Origin: Deltaproteobacteria bacterium
GTDB taxonomy: Bacteria; Desulfobacterota; Deferrimicrobia; Deferrimicrobiales; Deferrimicrobiaceae
Length of the DNA stretch: 32,172 bases
Reading direction: 5' to 3'
NCBI GenBank assembly: GCA_016220005.1
Contig: JACRIV010000037.1
Span: 1-32,172, forward strand
The notes under the pieces were generated by a model that was not told where the DNA came from, did no database searches, and saw nothing but the letters and a program-made list of their open reading frames with translations. This document shows positions 18,038 through 26,664 of the stretch, one piece after another. The first letter of the stretch is position 1. The number at the start of each line of letters is the position of its first letter. Both the position numbers and the translations under genes were made by a program.

Positions 18038-18895
18038 TTAAGCCTTCGGATAAGTGTAGAAGCCCCGCCCTGACTTCTTGCCGAGGTACCCGGCTTCGAC
18101 GTGCTTCTTCAGCAGCGGACAAGGACGGTACTTGGGATCCCCCAGCCCCTCCTGCAGCACCTTCAGGACCTCGAGGCAGGTGTCCAGCCCGATCAGGTCG
18201 GCAAGGGCCAGGGGCCCCATCGGGTGGTTCGCCCCCATCCGCATGATGGCGTCGATGTCCTCGGGCTTGCCCACGCCCTCCATAAGCGCGTAAACGGCCT
18301 CGTTGATCATCGGCATCAGGATCCGGTTCGCCACGAACCCGGGATAATCGTTTGCAGGGACCGGCTCCTTCCCGAGACGGCGGGATAGGTCCATGGTCGC
18401 ATCGAAGGTCTCCTGGGAGGTCTGGAGCCCTCGGATCACCTCGATCAGCTTCATCAGCGGCACCGGGTTCATGAAATGCATGCCGATGACCTTCTCCGGC
18501 CGTCCGGTCGCCGCGGCGATCCCGGTGATGGAGATCGACGAAGTGTTGGTGGCCAGGATCCTCCCGGCGGGGACGACCTCGTCCAGCTTCCTGAACAGCG
18601 CGAGCTTGAGCTCCTGCCGTTCCGTCGCCGCCTCGACGGCGAAGTCGCAGGACGCGAAGTCGGAAATGTTCGCCGTCGTCACCAGGTTGCCGATCATCCT
18701 TTCCTTGTCCGCCGCCGCGATTTTCTCCTTGCGGACCAGGATGTCCAGACCCTTCTCGATATTCGCCCGGCCCCTTACGAGGATCGCCTCCGAGACATCG
18801 TTGAGGAGGACCCGGAAGCCGCTCATAAGAGAAACCTGGGCGATGCCACCCCCCATCTGCCCCGCCCCCACCACGCCGATCGTCCGAACTTCCAT
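18038..18895 (-). CDS. 3-hydroxybutyryl-CoA dehydrogenase
   Basis: MEVRTIGVVGAGQMGGGIAQVSLMSGFRVLLNDVSEAIL...; GMHFMNPVPLMKLIEVI; start corrected to 18895. Confidence 0.94.
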   Translation of the reverse strand: MEVRTIGVVGAGQMGGGIAQVSLMSGFRVLLNDVSEAILVRGRANIEKGLDILVRKEKIAAADKERMIGNLVTTANISDFASCDFAVEAATERQELKLALFRKLDEVVPAGRILATNTSSISITGIAAATGRPEKVIGMHFMNPVPLMKLIEVIRGLQTSQETFDATMDLSRRLGKEPVPANDYPGFVANRILMPMINEAVYALMEGVGKPEDIDAIMRMGANHPMGPLALADLIGLDTCLEVLKVLQEGLGDPKYRPCPLLKKHVEAGYLGKKSGRGFYTYPKA

Positions 18896-18947
18896 CGGAT
18901 ATCCCTCCCGGAGATGATTCAGGCCCGAACCCTCCTTCTTATGTGGT

Positions 18948-20135
18948 CTATCGGCCGGGTTCTCGCTCCACCAGCATCGCGACCGCCTCGCCGCCGCCGA
19001 TGCACAGCGACGCGACGCCCAGTTTTTCGTCCCTCTCCTCCATGGCATAGAGGAGCGTCGTGAGGATCCGCGCCCCGGATGCCCCGATCGGATGGCCGAG
19101 AGCTACCGCCCCGCCGTGCACGTTGACCCGCTTCGGGTCGAGCGAAAGGCCCCGGATCGCAGCCAACGCGACTCCCGCGAATGCCTCGTTGATCTCGTAG
19201 AGCCCCACCTGGTCCTTGTCGACGCCCGCCTTGTGGAGGAGCTTGCGGATCGCGTCGATCGGGGCCACGGTGAACCACACCGGTTCGAGGGAAGCCGTGG
19301 CATATCCGAGGATCTTCGCGAGAGGCTTGATTCCACGTTCCCTTGCTCCTTCCGCGGACATGACGACGACCGCAGCGGCTCCGTCGTTAATGGTGGAGGC
19401 GTTCCCAGCGGTGACGGTGCCGTCCTTCTGGAACGCCGGCTTGAGAGTCGGAAGCTTGGTGACGTTTCCGCGGCCCGGCTCCTCATCCTCCTTGATAACC
19501 ACCGGATCTCCCTTCCGCTGGGGAATCTCGACTCCCACGATCTCCTTTTCGAACTTGCCTTCCTTGATCGCGGAGAGGGCCCGGGTATAGGACGTCGCGG
19601 CGTACTCGTCCTGGTCCTCGCGGCTGATGCGGTGTTCCCCGGCCAGGAGCTCGGCGCATTTTCCCATGTGGATGTCGTTGTAGGCGTCCCACAGGCCGTC
19701 GACGATCATGTGGTCGTAGATCGTGTCGTTGCCGAGACGGTACCCGTTGCGGGCCTTTCGCAGCAGGTAGGGAGCCTGGCTCATCGATTCCATCCCGCCG
19801 GCGACGACGACATCGAACTCCTCGGTGGCTACCGATTGGGCCGCGAGCATGACGGCCTTGAGCCCCGAGCCGCACATCTTGTTGATGGTCACGGCGCCGG
19901 CGGAAACCGGGATCCCCGCGTAGATCCCCGCCTGCCGGGCAGGAGCCTGCCCAATGCCGGCCGGAAGGCAGTTTCCCATGATGACCTGTTCGACCTCCTC
20001 CTTCCCGATTCCGCCGCGGGAGACCGCTTCCGCGATGGCGACCGCACCGAGCTTGGGGGCCGGGATCTCCCCAAGACCTCCCATGAAACTGCCGATGGCG
20101 GTCCTGGCTGCGCCGGTGATCACGACTTCCTTCAT
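18948..20135 (-). CDS. Acetyl-CoA acetyltransferase (thiolase)
   Basis: [30 protein letters not shown]...[21 protein letters not shown]...[13 protein letters not shown]...[20 protein letters not shown]...[12 protein letters not shown]. Confidence 0.95.
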   Translation of the reverse strand: MKEVVITGAARTAIGSFMGGLGEIPAPKLGAVAIAEAVSRGGIGKEEVEQVIMGNCLPAGIGQAPARQAGIYAGIPVSAGAVTINKMCGSGLKAVMLAAQSVATEEFDVVVAGGMESMSQAPYLLRKARNGYRLGNDTIYDHMIVDGLWDAYNDIHMGKCAELLAGEHRISREDQDEYAATSYTRALSAIKEGKFEKEIVGVEIPQRKGDPVVIKEDEEPGRGNVTKLPTLKPAFQKDGTVTAGNASTINDGAAAVVVMSAEGARERGIKPLAKILGYATASLEPVWFTVAPIDAIRKLLHKAGVDKDQVGLYEINEAFAGVALAAIRGLSLDPKRVNVHGGAVALGHPIGASGARILTTLLYAMEERDEKLGVASLCIGGGEAVAMLVEREPGR

Positions 20136-20176
20136 GGCATTCTCCTTTGTCGGCGTTTTACCTTCCTCTGTGTCTT

Positions 20177-20575
20177 TCAGGTTTCCTGCTGCAATTTGCT
20201 GCGAAGCCTCGTCTGGTATTCCCGGATCTCCTTCTTGAGGGCGGTCAGCTGAAGGATCCGTTCGTCGACCTGCACGGCGCGCTCGTCCAGGATGGCGAGC
20301 AGCTTGGGGATCACCTCGCGGTTGTTCCGCTCCTGGCGGTAGATCTTCTCGAGCGCGACCAGCTCGGCAAGCGAAAGGCCCAGCACCTTGAGTCGATTGA
20401 TGAATTTCAGGCGGCGCACGTCGTCGTCGGTATAGACGCGCTTCCCGTTCTCGATCCTCCGCACGCTGTGCAGCAGGCCGATCTCCTCGTAATACCTTAT
20501 GGTTCGCTGGGTGAGGTTGACCATCCGGCTCAGTTCGCCGATCGGGTAGGTTTGCTTCGGTTCGGAGGACCCCAT
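20177..20575 (-). CDS. MerR family transcriptional regulator
   Basis: YPIGELSRMVNLTQRTIRYYEEIGLLHSVRRIENGKRVYTDDDVRRLKFINRLKVLGLSLAELVAL; ATG at 20575 with AAGGTGG upstream (ORF track starts at GTG 20584). Confidence 0.92.
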   Translation of the reverse strand: MGSSEPKQTYPIGELSRMVNLTQRTIRYYEEIGLLHSVRRIENGKRVYTDDDVRRLKFINRLKVLGLSLAELVALEKIYRQERNNREVIPKLLAILDERAVQVDERILQLTALKKEIREYQTRLRSKLQQET

Positions 20576-20583
20576 AATCACCA

Positions 20584-20632
20584 CCTTACGTTAACTGGCA
20601 ATGATCGTATAAAAACCCCGATATCGTGTCAA
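20584..20632 (-). promoter_or_regulatory. Strong sigma70-type promoter of merR/acyl-CoA cluster with candidate operator
   Basis: Minus strand TTGACA (20627-20632) - 17 bp - TACGAT (20604-20609); TTAACGTAAGG-type candidate operator overlapping the predicted start site (20584-20598). Confidence 0.7.
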
Positions 20633-20672
20633 CAGTATTTTCGGATGGCGGGGGACACTCCCGGCATTCTCG

Positions 20673-21725
20673 CTAGCCGCGCTTCTCTACGAACGCCTTG
20701 ATCCTTCCCGATACGTCGGGGAACTGGTTCCCCGCGGATTCGATATCGAGGGACAGGAACAGCAGCCCGCGTTTTTCCGCCTGCGCCGCCGTCTCCCGGT
20801 CTTCATCGTATTCGACTGCACGCGCCCCGGCCCGCAGCATCAGGATACGGTCCGCCCCGCACTCCGCGGCCCGACGGAACAGCCATTCCATCCTCTCCGG
20901 CCCCGCATATCGAACACGGAGGGAGGAGACCTTCTCCCGAAGCGCCCGCGCCAGGGCAAGGGCCATGTCTCCTCCCTCGGGGACGATCCCGGTGAAGTAC
21001 CGGTGGCCCCTCGCGAGATCGTCGCCCACGATGCCTGCATCCGCGCGGTCGAGGACCCGCATTACGGCCGCCGTGGCCGTTCCGCCGGCCAAGAACACCC
21101 TCGTCCGGAGGACGCGCCGTCCGCCGCTCTCCCTGCCCAGCGCTTCCCGCAGGATCGCGGTGTGCGCCCCTTTGGACAGGACCCAGCCCGCCTCGACAAG
21201 ATGCAGGTATTCGAGACCGGTGAAGCCGCCGGGGGATTCCGTCATCCTCTCCTCCAGGCGGGCGAAGGCCTTCCTATTTTCATTGTAGGCCCGGACGGCC
21301 TTATCGAGCGCCCCCTCGGTCACCTTCCTTACCGACATTCCTTCCGCCCACTCGCAAAGCTCCTCGACCCGGTCCAGGAGGGTCACCATCATCGCGGAGC
21401 CGCCCCTGTCTTCCGGTAAAACGAAACGGAAGACCGGCCGGGACTCACCGTCCAGCCGGATCTTTCCGCCGAAATGAATGTCGGATTGGGGGTCTGCCGG
21501 GACGACCCAGGCGTCGATCGTCTCGAGCAAGGACTCGCCCTCGCCTCCCCAGACGGAGACGGGGAGCATTCCCGCGGCATGGATCGCCTCTTCGGGGACG
21601 CAGCCCGAAAGGCATCCGACCGCCTTGCGGCCCGTGAGCGCCTTCCAGCGGGAAACCGCCCGGGCGGGGTCTGCGGAAACCTCCGCCGCTATGCGGAGCG
21701 CGTCCTCAACGCCTAGGGTGAACAT
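20673..21725 (-). CDS. HgdB-like (2-hydroxyacyl-CoA dehydratase D-component family) protein, apparently cluster-deficient
   Basis: KAVGCLSGCVPEEAIHAAGMLPVSVWG resembles family N-terminal motif; DKAVRAYNENRKAFARLEE...FTGLEY; C-terminal CGADRILMLRAGARAVEYDEDRE aligns to family C-terminal motif without its Cys. Confidence 0.65.
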   Translation of the reverse strand: MFTLGVEDALRIAAEVSADPARAVSRWKALTGRKAVGCLSGCVPEEAIHAAGMLPVSVWGGEGESLLETIDAWVVPADPQSDIHFGGKIRLDGESRPVFRFVLPEDRGGSAMMVTLLDRVEELCEWAEGMSVRKVTEGALDKAVRAYNENRKAFARLEERMTESPGGFTGLEYLHLVEAGWVLSKGAHTAILREALGRESGGRRVLRTRVFLAGGTATAAVMRVLDRADAGIVGDDLARGHRYFTGIVPEGGDMALALARALREKVSSLRVRYAGPERMEWLFRRAAECGADRILMLRAGARAVEYDEDRETAAQAEKRGLLFLSLDIESAGNQFPDVSGRIKAFVEKRG

Positions 21726-21726
21726 C

Positions 21727-21971
21727 GCTTGTCAGCGCCCCGTCGCGGCGGCTCGCGCCGCTCGTTCGGAAGGCGCAGCCGGAGGGGGGTCCGGCGCAGC
21801 GAGGAGCGAGAACACAATGATACAGTGGGTTCGAGCTGCGAGCCCGCCGCCGACGAGCAGGAGGAAAAGCGCGCAGGGAAGCGCGCGGCAGGCGGGCGAG
21901 GGGAGGCCACGCAGCCGGAGGCAGGACGCCGGAGGCGAAGTGGCCCGCGGCGGGGCACGGACCCTCCGTCC
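21727..21971. repeat. GC-rich structured intergenic element with several hairpins
   Basis: GCCGGA-GGGGGG-TCCGGC (21778-21795); GCGGCG-GCTCG-CGCCGC (21745-21761); long-range imperfect arms GCGCCCCGTCGCGG (start of element) and CCGCGGCGGGGCAC (end of element). Confidence 0.55.
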
Positions 21972-21972
21972 A

Positions 21973-22650
21973 TCAATCTTTAGCCGGTTGGGTTCTCGCT
22001 CCCTGATACAGCACCGCGAGGATCAGCGCCTCTTTCTCTTCGGCCGAGTGGACGTGGTGCGGGATCGAGGAATTGTAGTAGATGCAGTCGCCCTCGTCGA
22101 GAAGGTCGGAGTACTTGTCGAGGAAGATCTCGACCCTCCCGGAAAGCACGTAAATGAACTCCTCGCCCTCGTGGGAGTTCCTCACGACGTTGCGGTCGAT
22201 CAGCGGCTTGAGCCTCACGAGGAACGGCTCCATCTTCCGCCCCGCCTTCCCCGCCCCGAGCGCCTCGTAGGTGTAGGCGGACTGCCCTCCCTCCTTGAGG
22301 CCGACCCGGGAGACGGTGGTCCGGTCCTCTCTCCGGACGATGGAGAACTCCCGCTCCTCTTTCCCGCCGATGAAGGCGGACACGTACGTGTCGAGCGCAT
22401 TGGCGATCTTCACGAGCGTACCGAGCGGCGGGGAGGTCATCCGGTTCTCGATCTGCGACAGGAGCGCCGCCGAAAATCCCGTCTTCTCCGCGAGCTGCTG
22501 CAGCGTGACGCCCCGCGCCTCCCGGAACTTCCGGATGTGGTCCCCTACCTGCACCTCGGGGTCGCCCGCGGCGGGCCCCCAGTCCCCCGACTCCTCCGCG
22601 ATTTTCGAAAGCAGGTCGTCCAGCGATTCGTCACGGGTGATTTCGGGCAA
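21973..22650 (-). CDS. XRE-family regulator with C-terminal cupin sensor domain
   Basis: VGDHIRKFREARGVTLQQLAEKTGFSAALLSQIENRMTSPPLGTLVKIANAL (HTH); EGEEFIYVLSGRVEIFLDKYSDLLDEGDCIYYNSSIPHHVHS (cupin). Confidence 0.93.
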   Translation of the reverse strand: MPEITRDESLDDLLSKIAEESGDWGPAAGDPEVQVGDHIRKFREARGVTLQQLAEKTGFSAALLSQIENRMTSPPLGTLVKIANALDTYVSAFIGGKEEREFSIVRREDRTTVSRVGLKEGGQSAYTYEALGAGKAGRKMEPFLVRLKPLIDRNVVRNSHEGEEFIYVLSGRVEIFLDKYSDLLDEGDCIYYNSSIPHHVHSAEEKEALILAVLYQGARTQPAKD

Positions 22651-23182
22651 AGGATTCCCCCTCCTTCAGGGCGTTGACGTTCAGCGGGATGAACTTTTCG
22701 TATTTCTTCGAAATGACTTTCGGCAGGCAGTCGAAAAGGGTTTGCATGCGGACCACTCCGGTCCGGGACACGTACGCGCCGAGCGCCACCATCGAGGCGA
22801 GCTGCTGGCTGCCGACCACTTGGCGCGCGATATCGTTGGCGGGGATCGACAGGAGGCGAAGATCGGCGCGGTCGACCTTCGCGGGGTCCACGAGGGAGCT
22901 GTTGATGACGAGATCCCCCTCCTTCCTGATCAGGGGAAGATATTTCTCGAGGGAAGGCCCGTTCATGATGACGCACGCCATCGGGTACCCCACCACCGGC
23001 GAGCCGATCTCCTCATCGGAGATGACCACCGTGCAATTGGCGGTCCCGCCCCGCATTTCCACGCCGTATGCCGGGAAATAGGTGACGTGCCTGCCCTCCT
23101 CCATCGCGGCGAGAGAGAGGAGATTCCCGACCATCAGGATCCCCTGCCCGCCGAATCCGGCCATGGTGACGTCGGCGTTCAC
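22631..23182 (-). CDS. korC: 2-oxoacid:ferredoxin oxidoreductase gamma subunit
   Basis: [67 protein letters not shown] start at 23182 overlapping the beta stop. Confidence 0.92.
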   Translation of the reverse strand: MNADVTMAGFGGQGILMVGNLLSLAAMEEGRHVTYFPAYGVEMRGGTANCTVVISDEEIGSPVVGYPMACVIMNGPSLEKYLPLIRKEGDLVINSSLVDPAKVDRADLRLLSIPANDIARQVVGSQQLASMVALGAYVSRTGVVRMQTLFDCLPKVISKKYEKFIPLNVNALKEGESFARNHP

Positions 23183-23958
23183 AGGAAGTCCGCCTGTTTC
23201 CGTTCCTTGTACACTCCGAGCGGAAAGTATTCCGACATCTCCCCCGATACCCTTTTCTGCGCGTCGACCGGCTTCATCCCCCAGTTGGTCGGGCAGGTGG
23301 AGAGGAATTCGACGATCGAGAACCCCATCTCCTTGAGCTGCATGTCGAACGCCTTGCGGACCGCCTCTTTCGCCTTGCGAATCTGGGCCGGCGTGCTGGT
23401 GGCGACCCGCGCCGAATAGGCCGTCCCTTCCAGCGTGGCGAGCAGTTCGGCCATCTTGATGGGATAGCCGTCCTTCCGGAAATCCCGGCCGTAAGGGCTG
23501 GTGGAGGTCTTCTGGCCGAGCATGGTGGTGGGGGCCATCTGCCCGCCGGTCATCCCGTAGGTGGTGTTGTTGACGAAGATGACCGTGATGTTCTCTCCGC
23601 GGTTCGCGGCGTGGACGACCTCGGAGGTTCCGATGGCCGCCAGGTCCCCGTCTCCCTGGTAAGTAAAGACGAACTTGTCCGGCTGGGCCCGCTTGACGCC
23701 CGTGGCGACCGCCGGCGCGCGTCCGTGGGGCGCCTCCGCCACATCGACGTCGATGTAGTCGTACAGGAACACCGAGCACCCGACGCAGGCCACCCCGATC
23801 GTCTTCTCCCGGAGCCCGTAAAGGTCGATGGCCTCGGCCACGATCCTGTGGGCGATACCGTGGTGGCATCCGGGGCAAAAATGGGTCTTGACGTCCACGA
23901 GGCTCTTCGGCCGGGCGAACGCCTGCTTCGTGAATCGTTCCCTGGTTTCCGTTTTCAT
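23179..23958 (-). CDS. korB: 2-oxoacid:ferredoxin oxidoreductase beta subunit (TPP-binding)
   Basis: [25 protein letters not shown]...; TPP motif [41 protein letters not shown]; start at 23958. Confidence 0.93.
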   Translation of the reverse strand: MKTETRERFTKQAFARPKSLVDVKTHFCPGCHHGIAHRIVAEAIDLYGLREKTIGVACVGCSVFLYDYIDVDVAEAPHGRAPAVATGVKRAQPDKFVFTYQGDGDLAAIGTSEVVHAANRGENITVIFVNNTTYGMTGGQMAPTTMLGQKTSTSPYGRDFRKDGYPIKMAELLATLEGTAYSARVATSTPAQIRKAKEAVRKAFDMQLKEMGFSIVEFLSTCPTNWGMKPVDAQKRVSGEMSEYFPLGVYKERKQADFL

Positions 23959-25031
23959 TCCGCTCTTCCCGCCAGTTTCCGGATTTCCCGGTGGATCTCC
24001 TCGGGGGTGGGCATGGCGCAGGGCTTTCCCAGGAACCGGATCTTGTCGTGGCATGTGGTGCTCACCCGGACGTCCTCGAGCATCTGGCCGGTGTTCATCT
24101 CGATCACGAGGACGACGTCGCCCCGTTTTGCGACCGCGTCCACCTGGGCGGCGGGGAACGGGAAGACGGTGACAGGCCGGAGCATTCCTGCCGCGATCCC
24201 CTCCTTCCTTGCCCACTGGATCGCGGTCTTGCTCACCCTGGCCGCGGTCCCGAAGGCGACGATCGCTATCTTTGCGCCTTCGAGATGATACTCCTCGAAC
24301 CGGACTTCCTCCGCCTGCATCTGCAGGTATTTCCGGTGGAGCTTCCAGTTGTGCACTTCGATCGCGTTGTCCTTGAGGTACAGGGATTTCACGTTCTGCC
24401 GGTGGCGCCCCGCGCATCCCGTCAGGGCCCAGGGCTTATCCAGGGGGACGGTCGGGACGTACGGGACGGCCTCGAAGGGCTCCTTCATCTGGCCGACGAT
24501 CGCGTCTCCCAGGATCATGGCCGGCGTCCGGTACTTGTCCGCCAGATCGAAGGCGAGCATCGTCAGGGAATACATCTCCTGGACCGAATGGGGGGCGAGA
24601 ACGGGCATCTTATATCCCCCGTGGCCGCCGCATTTCACGGCCTGGAGGTAATCGCCCTGCGACGGCGCGATCCCCCCCAGTCCCGGCCCCGAGCGGGAGA
24701 TGTTCACGATGACGGCGGGCAGCTCCGAGCCCGCCATGTAGGAGAGCCCCTCCTGCATCAGCGAAATGCCCGGGCCGGAGGAGGAGGTCATCACCCGTTT
24801 TCCCGATGCCGCGGTGCCGAGGATGAAATTGATCGTGGCGACTTCGCTCTCCGCCTGGAGGAAGGTCCCCCCGATCGGAGGAAGGTGGGCGGACATGTAC
24901 TCGGGGATGTCGTTTTGCGGCGTAATGGGATAGCCGTAGTAGAAACGGCAGCCCGCCGCGATCGCCCCAAGGCAGATCGCCTCGTTCCCCTTCATCAGGA
25001 GCCGGCGCGAGGCCGTTTCCGCCAGGCTCAT
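23955..25031 (-). CDS. korA: 2-oxoacid:ferredoxin oxidoreductase alpha subunit
   Basis: [99 protein letters not shown]; start at 25031 overlapping the ferredoxin stop (ATGA). Confidence 0.94.
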   Translation of the reverse strand: MSLAETASRRLLMKGNEAICLGAIAAGCRFYYGYPITPQNDIPEYMSAHLPPIGGTFLQAESEVATINFILGTAASGKRVMTSSSGPGISLMQEGLSYMAGSELPAVIVNISRSGPGLGGIAPSQGDYLQAVKCGGHGGYKMPVLAPHSVQEMYSLTMLAFDLADKYRTPAMILGDAIVGQMKEPFEAVPYVPTVPLDKPWALTGCAGRHRQNVKSLYLKDNAIEVHNWKLHRKYLQMQAEEVRFEEYHLEGAKIAIVAFGTAARVSKTAIQWARKEGIAAGMLRPVTVFPFPAAQVDAVAKRGDVVLVIEMNTGQMLEDVRVSTTCHDKIRFLGKPCAMPTPEEIHREIRKLAGRAE

Positions 25032-25237
25032 CTCCACACCTCGATGCAGACGTCGGGGCATCCCTCGGCGCAGACGGCGCAGCCCGTGCAATCGTCCGGC
25101 CGGGCGAAGAACGCCGCGGCGTAGCCCTGCTGGTTGATCTTCGTCCCGAGCCCGATGCAGTTTTTCGGGCAGGCGGGCACACACAGCTCGCATGCCTTGC
25201 ACCGCTCGAAGTCGATATCGATGCGTCCCGTCGCCGT
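25028..25237 (-). CDS. korD: 2x[4Fe-4S] ferredoxin, delta subunit of 2-oxoacid oxidoreductase; putative non-canonical ACG start
   Basis: Minus-strand translation (T/M)[68 protein letters not shown]; two CxxCxxCxxxC motifs; GGGAGG 8 nt before ACG; no ATG/GTG/TTG between the glpX stop and the first Cys. Confidence 0.85.
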   Translation of the reverse strand, partial: TATGRIDIDFERCKACELCVPACPKNCIGLGTKINQQGYAAAFFARPDDCTGCAVCAEGCPDVCIEVWR

Positions 25238-25285
25238 TGCCTTGTCCTCCCGTCCTCTTCCTTGCGAAGCCTTTCCTTGCTCCGA

Positions 25286-26242
25286 TCAATCGTACTTCGG
25301 CTTGAACTCGAAGTAATGGGTCGTGTCGATGGTGCGGATCGTCCTGGACTTGGACCGCATGACGATGGACTGCGTGTGCGCCCCCCCGCTGAAGAACCGG
25401 ACCCCTTTCAGGAAATCTCCGAACGTAACCCCGGTCGCGGCGAACATGACGTCGCTCCGGGCAAGGTCCTCCATCGTGTACACCTTGTTGAGGTCGTCCA
25501 CGCCCATCGCCTTGGCGCGCTCGCTCTCCTCCTTGTTGCGGAACTTGAGGATCCCATGGAAGTCACCGCCCAGGCATTTGAGCGCCGCGGCCGCGAGGAC
25601 CCCCTCCGGCGCGCCTCCCGTCCCCATGAGGACGTCGACGCCGGACTCCTCCTTCGCCGTCGCGATCGCCGCCGCGACGTCGCCGTCGCCGATGAGCTTG
25701 ATGCGGGCCCCCGCCTCCCTGCACTCCCTGATGAGGTCCTGGTGCCTGGGCCGGTCGAGGATGACGACGCAGAGGTCCTCGACGTATTTCCTGAGCGCCT
25801 TGGCGATGCTGCGCAGGTTCTCCGTGGGAGACGCCGTGATATCGATCGCGCCTCTGGCCTTCGGGCCCACCGCGAGCTTCTGCATGTAAGTGTCCGGGGC
25901 ATGGAGGAACCCGCCCTCCTCGGCGATCGCGATGACCGCCAGGGCGTTGTTCCCGCCGGTGGCGACGATGCTCGTCCCCTCCAGCGGGTCCACGGCGATG
26001 TCGACGCGGGGCGTCTCGGAGGCGCCCACCTCCTCGCCGATGAAGAGCATCGGGGCCTCGTCCCGCTCCCCTTCGCCGATCACGACGCGGCCCTTGAACT
26101 GGACATAGTTCAGGGCCTTCCGCATCGCGGTCACCGCGGCCTGGTCGGCGGCCACGTTGTCTCCGCGGCCCATCAGGCGCGCCGCCGCCAGCGCCGCCGC
26201 CTCCGTCACCCGGACCACTTCCAGCGCCAGATTCCGTTCCAC
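25286..26242 (-). CDS. glpX: Class II fructose-1,6-bisphosphatase
   Basis: MERNLALEVVRVTEAAALAAARLMGRGDNVAADQAAVTAMRKALNYVQFKGRVVIGEGERDEAPMLFIGEEVG...VDIAVDPLEGTSIVATGGNNALAVIA. Confidence 0.95.
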   Translation of the reverse strand: MERNLALEVVRVTEAAALAAARLMGRGDNVAADQAAVTAMRKALNYVQFKGRVVIGEGERDEAPMLFIGEEVGASETPRVDIAVDPLEGTSIVATGGNNALAVIAIAEEGGFLHAPDTYMQKLAVGPKARGAIDITASPTENLRSIAKALRKYVEDLCVVILDRPRHQDLIRECREAGARIKLIGDGDVAAAIATAKEESGVDVLMGTGGAPEGVLAAAALKCLGGDFHGILKFRNKEESERAKAMGVDDLNKVYTMEDLARSDVMFAATGVTFGDFLKGVRFFSGGAHTQSIVMRSKSRTIRTIDTTHYFEFKPKYD

Positions 26243-26244
26243 GT

Positions 26245-26664
26245 TTACCTCCCCTCCTCCGCCGATTTATCGACCAGGCGCGTGTTCATTGTGAGGTTTG
26301 CGGGGGCGCGTACTACTTTCCCTCGATCGTCCGTGAAGGCATGCAGCGTGGCTCCTTCCGCCAGCAGCTTTCCGTCCGATCGCGTAAGGCGGTATCCGAA
26401 GGTGATGCGGGCGCCTCGCATCTCGCGCACTTCCGCGTAAACCTTTATGACGTCGTCGTAGCGCGCGGGCGAACGGTAGCGGATCGAGGCCTCCACCACC
26501 GGAAGGAGCATCCCGGCCTCCGTGAGGTCCCGGTACGCCGTCCCTTTTTGCCGCATCAGCTCCGCGCGCCCCGTCTCGAACCACCTGAAGTAGTTCGCGT
26601 AGTACGCGACGCCCGCGGCGTCGGTGTCCGCGTAGAGCACCCGGACGTCGGCGACGTGCTCCAC
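26245..26664 (-). CDS. Acyl-CoA thioesterase, YbgC/4HBT family
   Basis: MEHVADVRVLYADTDAAGVAYYANYFRWFETGRAELMRQKGTAYRDL: YADTDxxGVxYYxNY(F)xWFExGR signature. Confidence 0.92.
   Translation of the reverse strand: MEHVADVRVLYADTDAAGVAYYANYFRWFETGRAELMRQKGTAYRDLTEAGMLLPVVEASIRYRSPARYDDVIKVYAEVREMRGARITFGYRLTRSDGKLLAEGATLHAFTDDRGKVVRAPANLTMNTRLVDKSAEEGR

Noticed and set aside
21827-21848. tRNA T-arm-like GTGGGTTCGAGC sequence
   Set aside because: No acceptor, D or anticodon arms could be assembled around it; forms only a local 7-bp hairpin.
21713-21983. Small ORFs on both strands in the XRE/HgdB-like spacer
   Set aside because: Arg/Pro-rich translations caused by GC-rich hairpins; no motif and no convincing ribosome-binding site.
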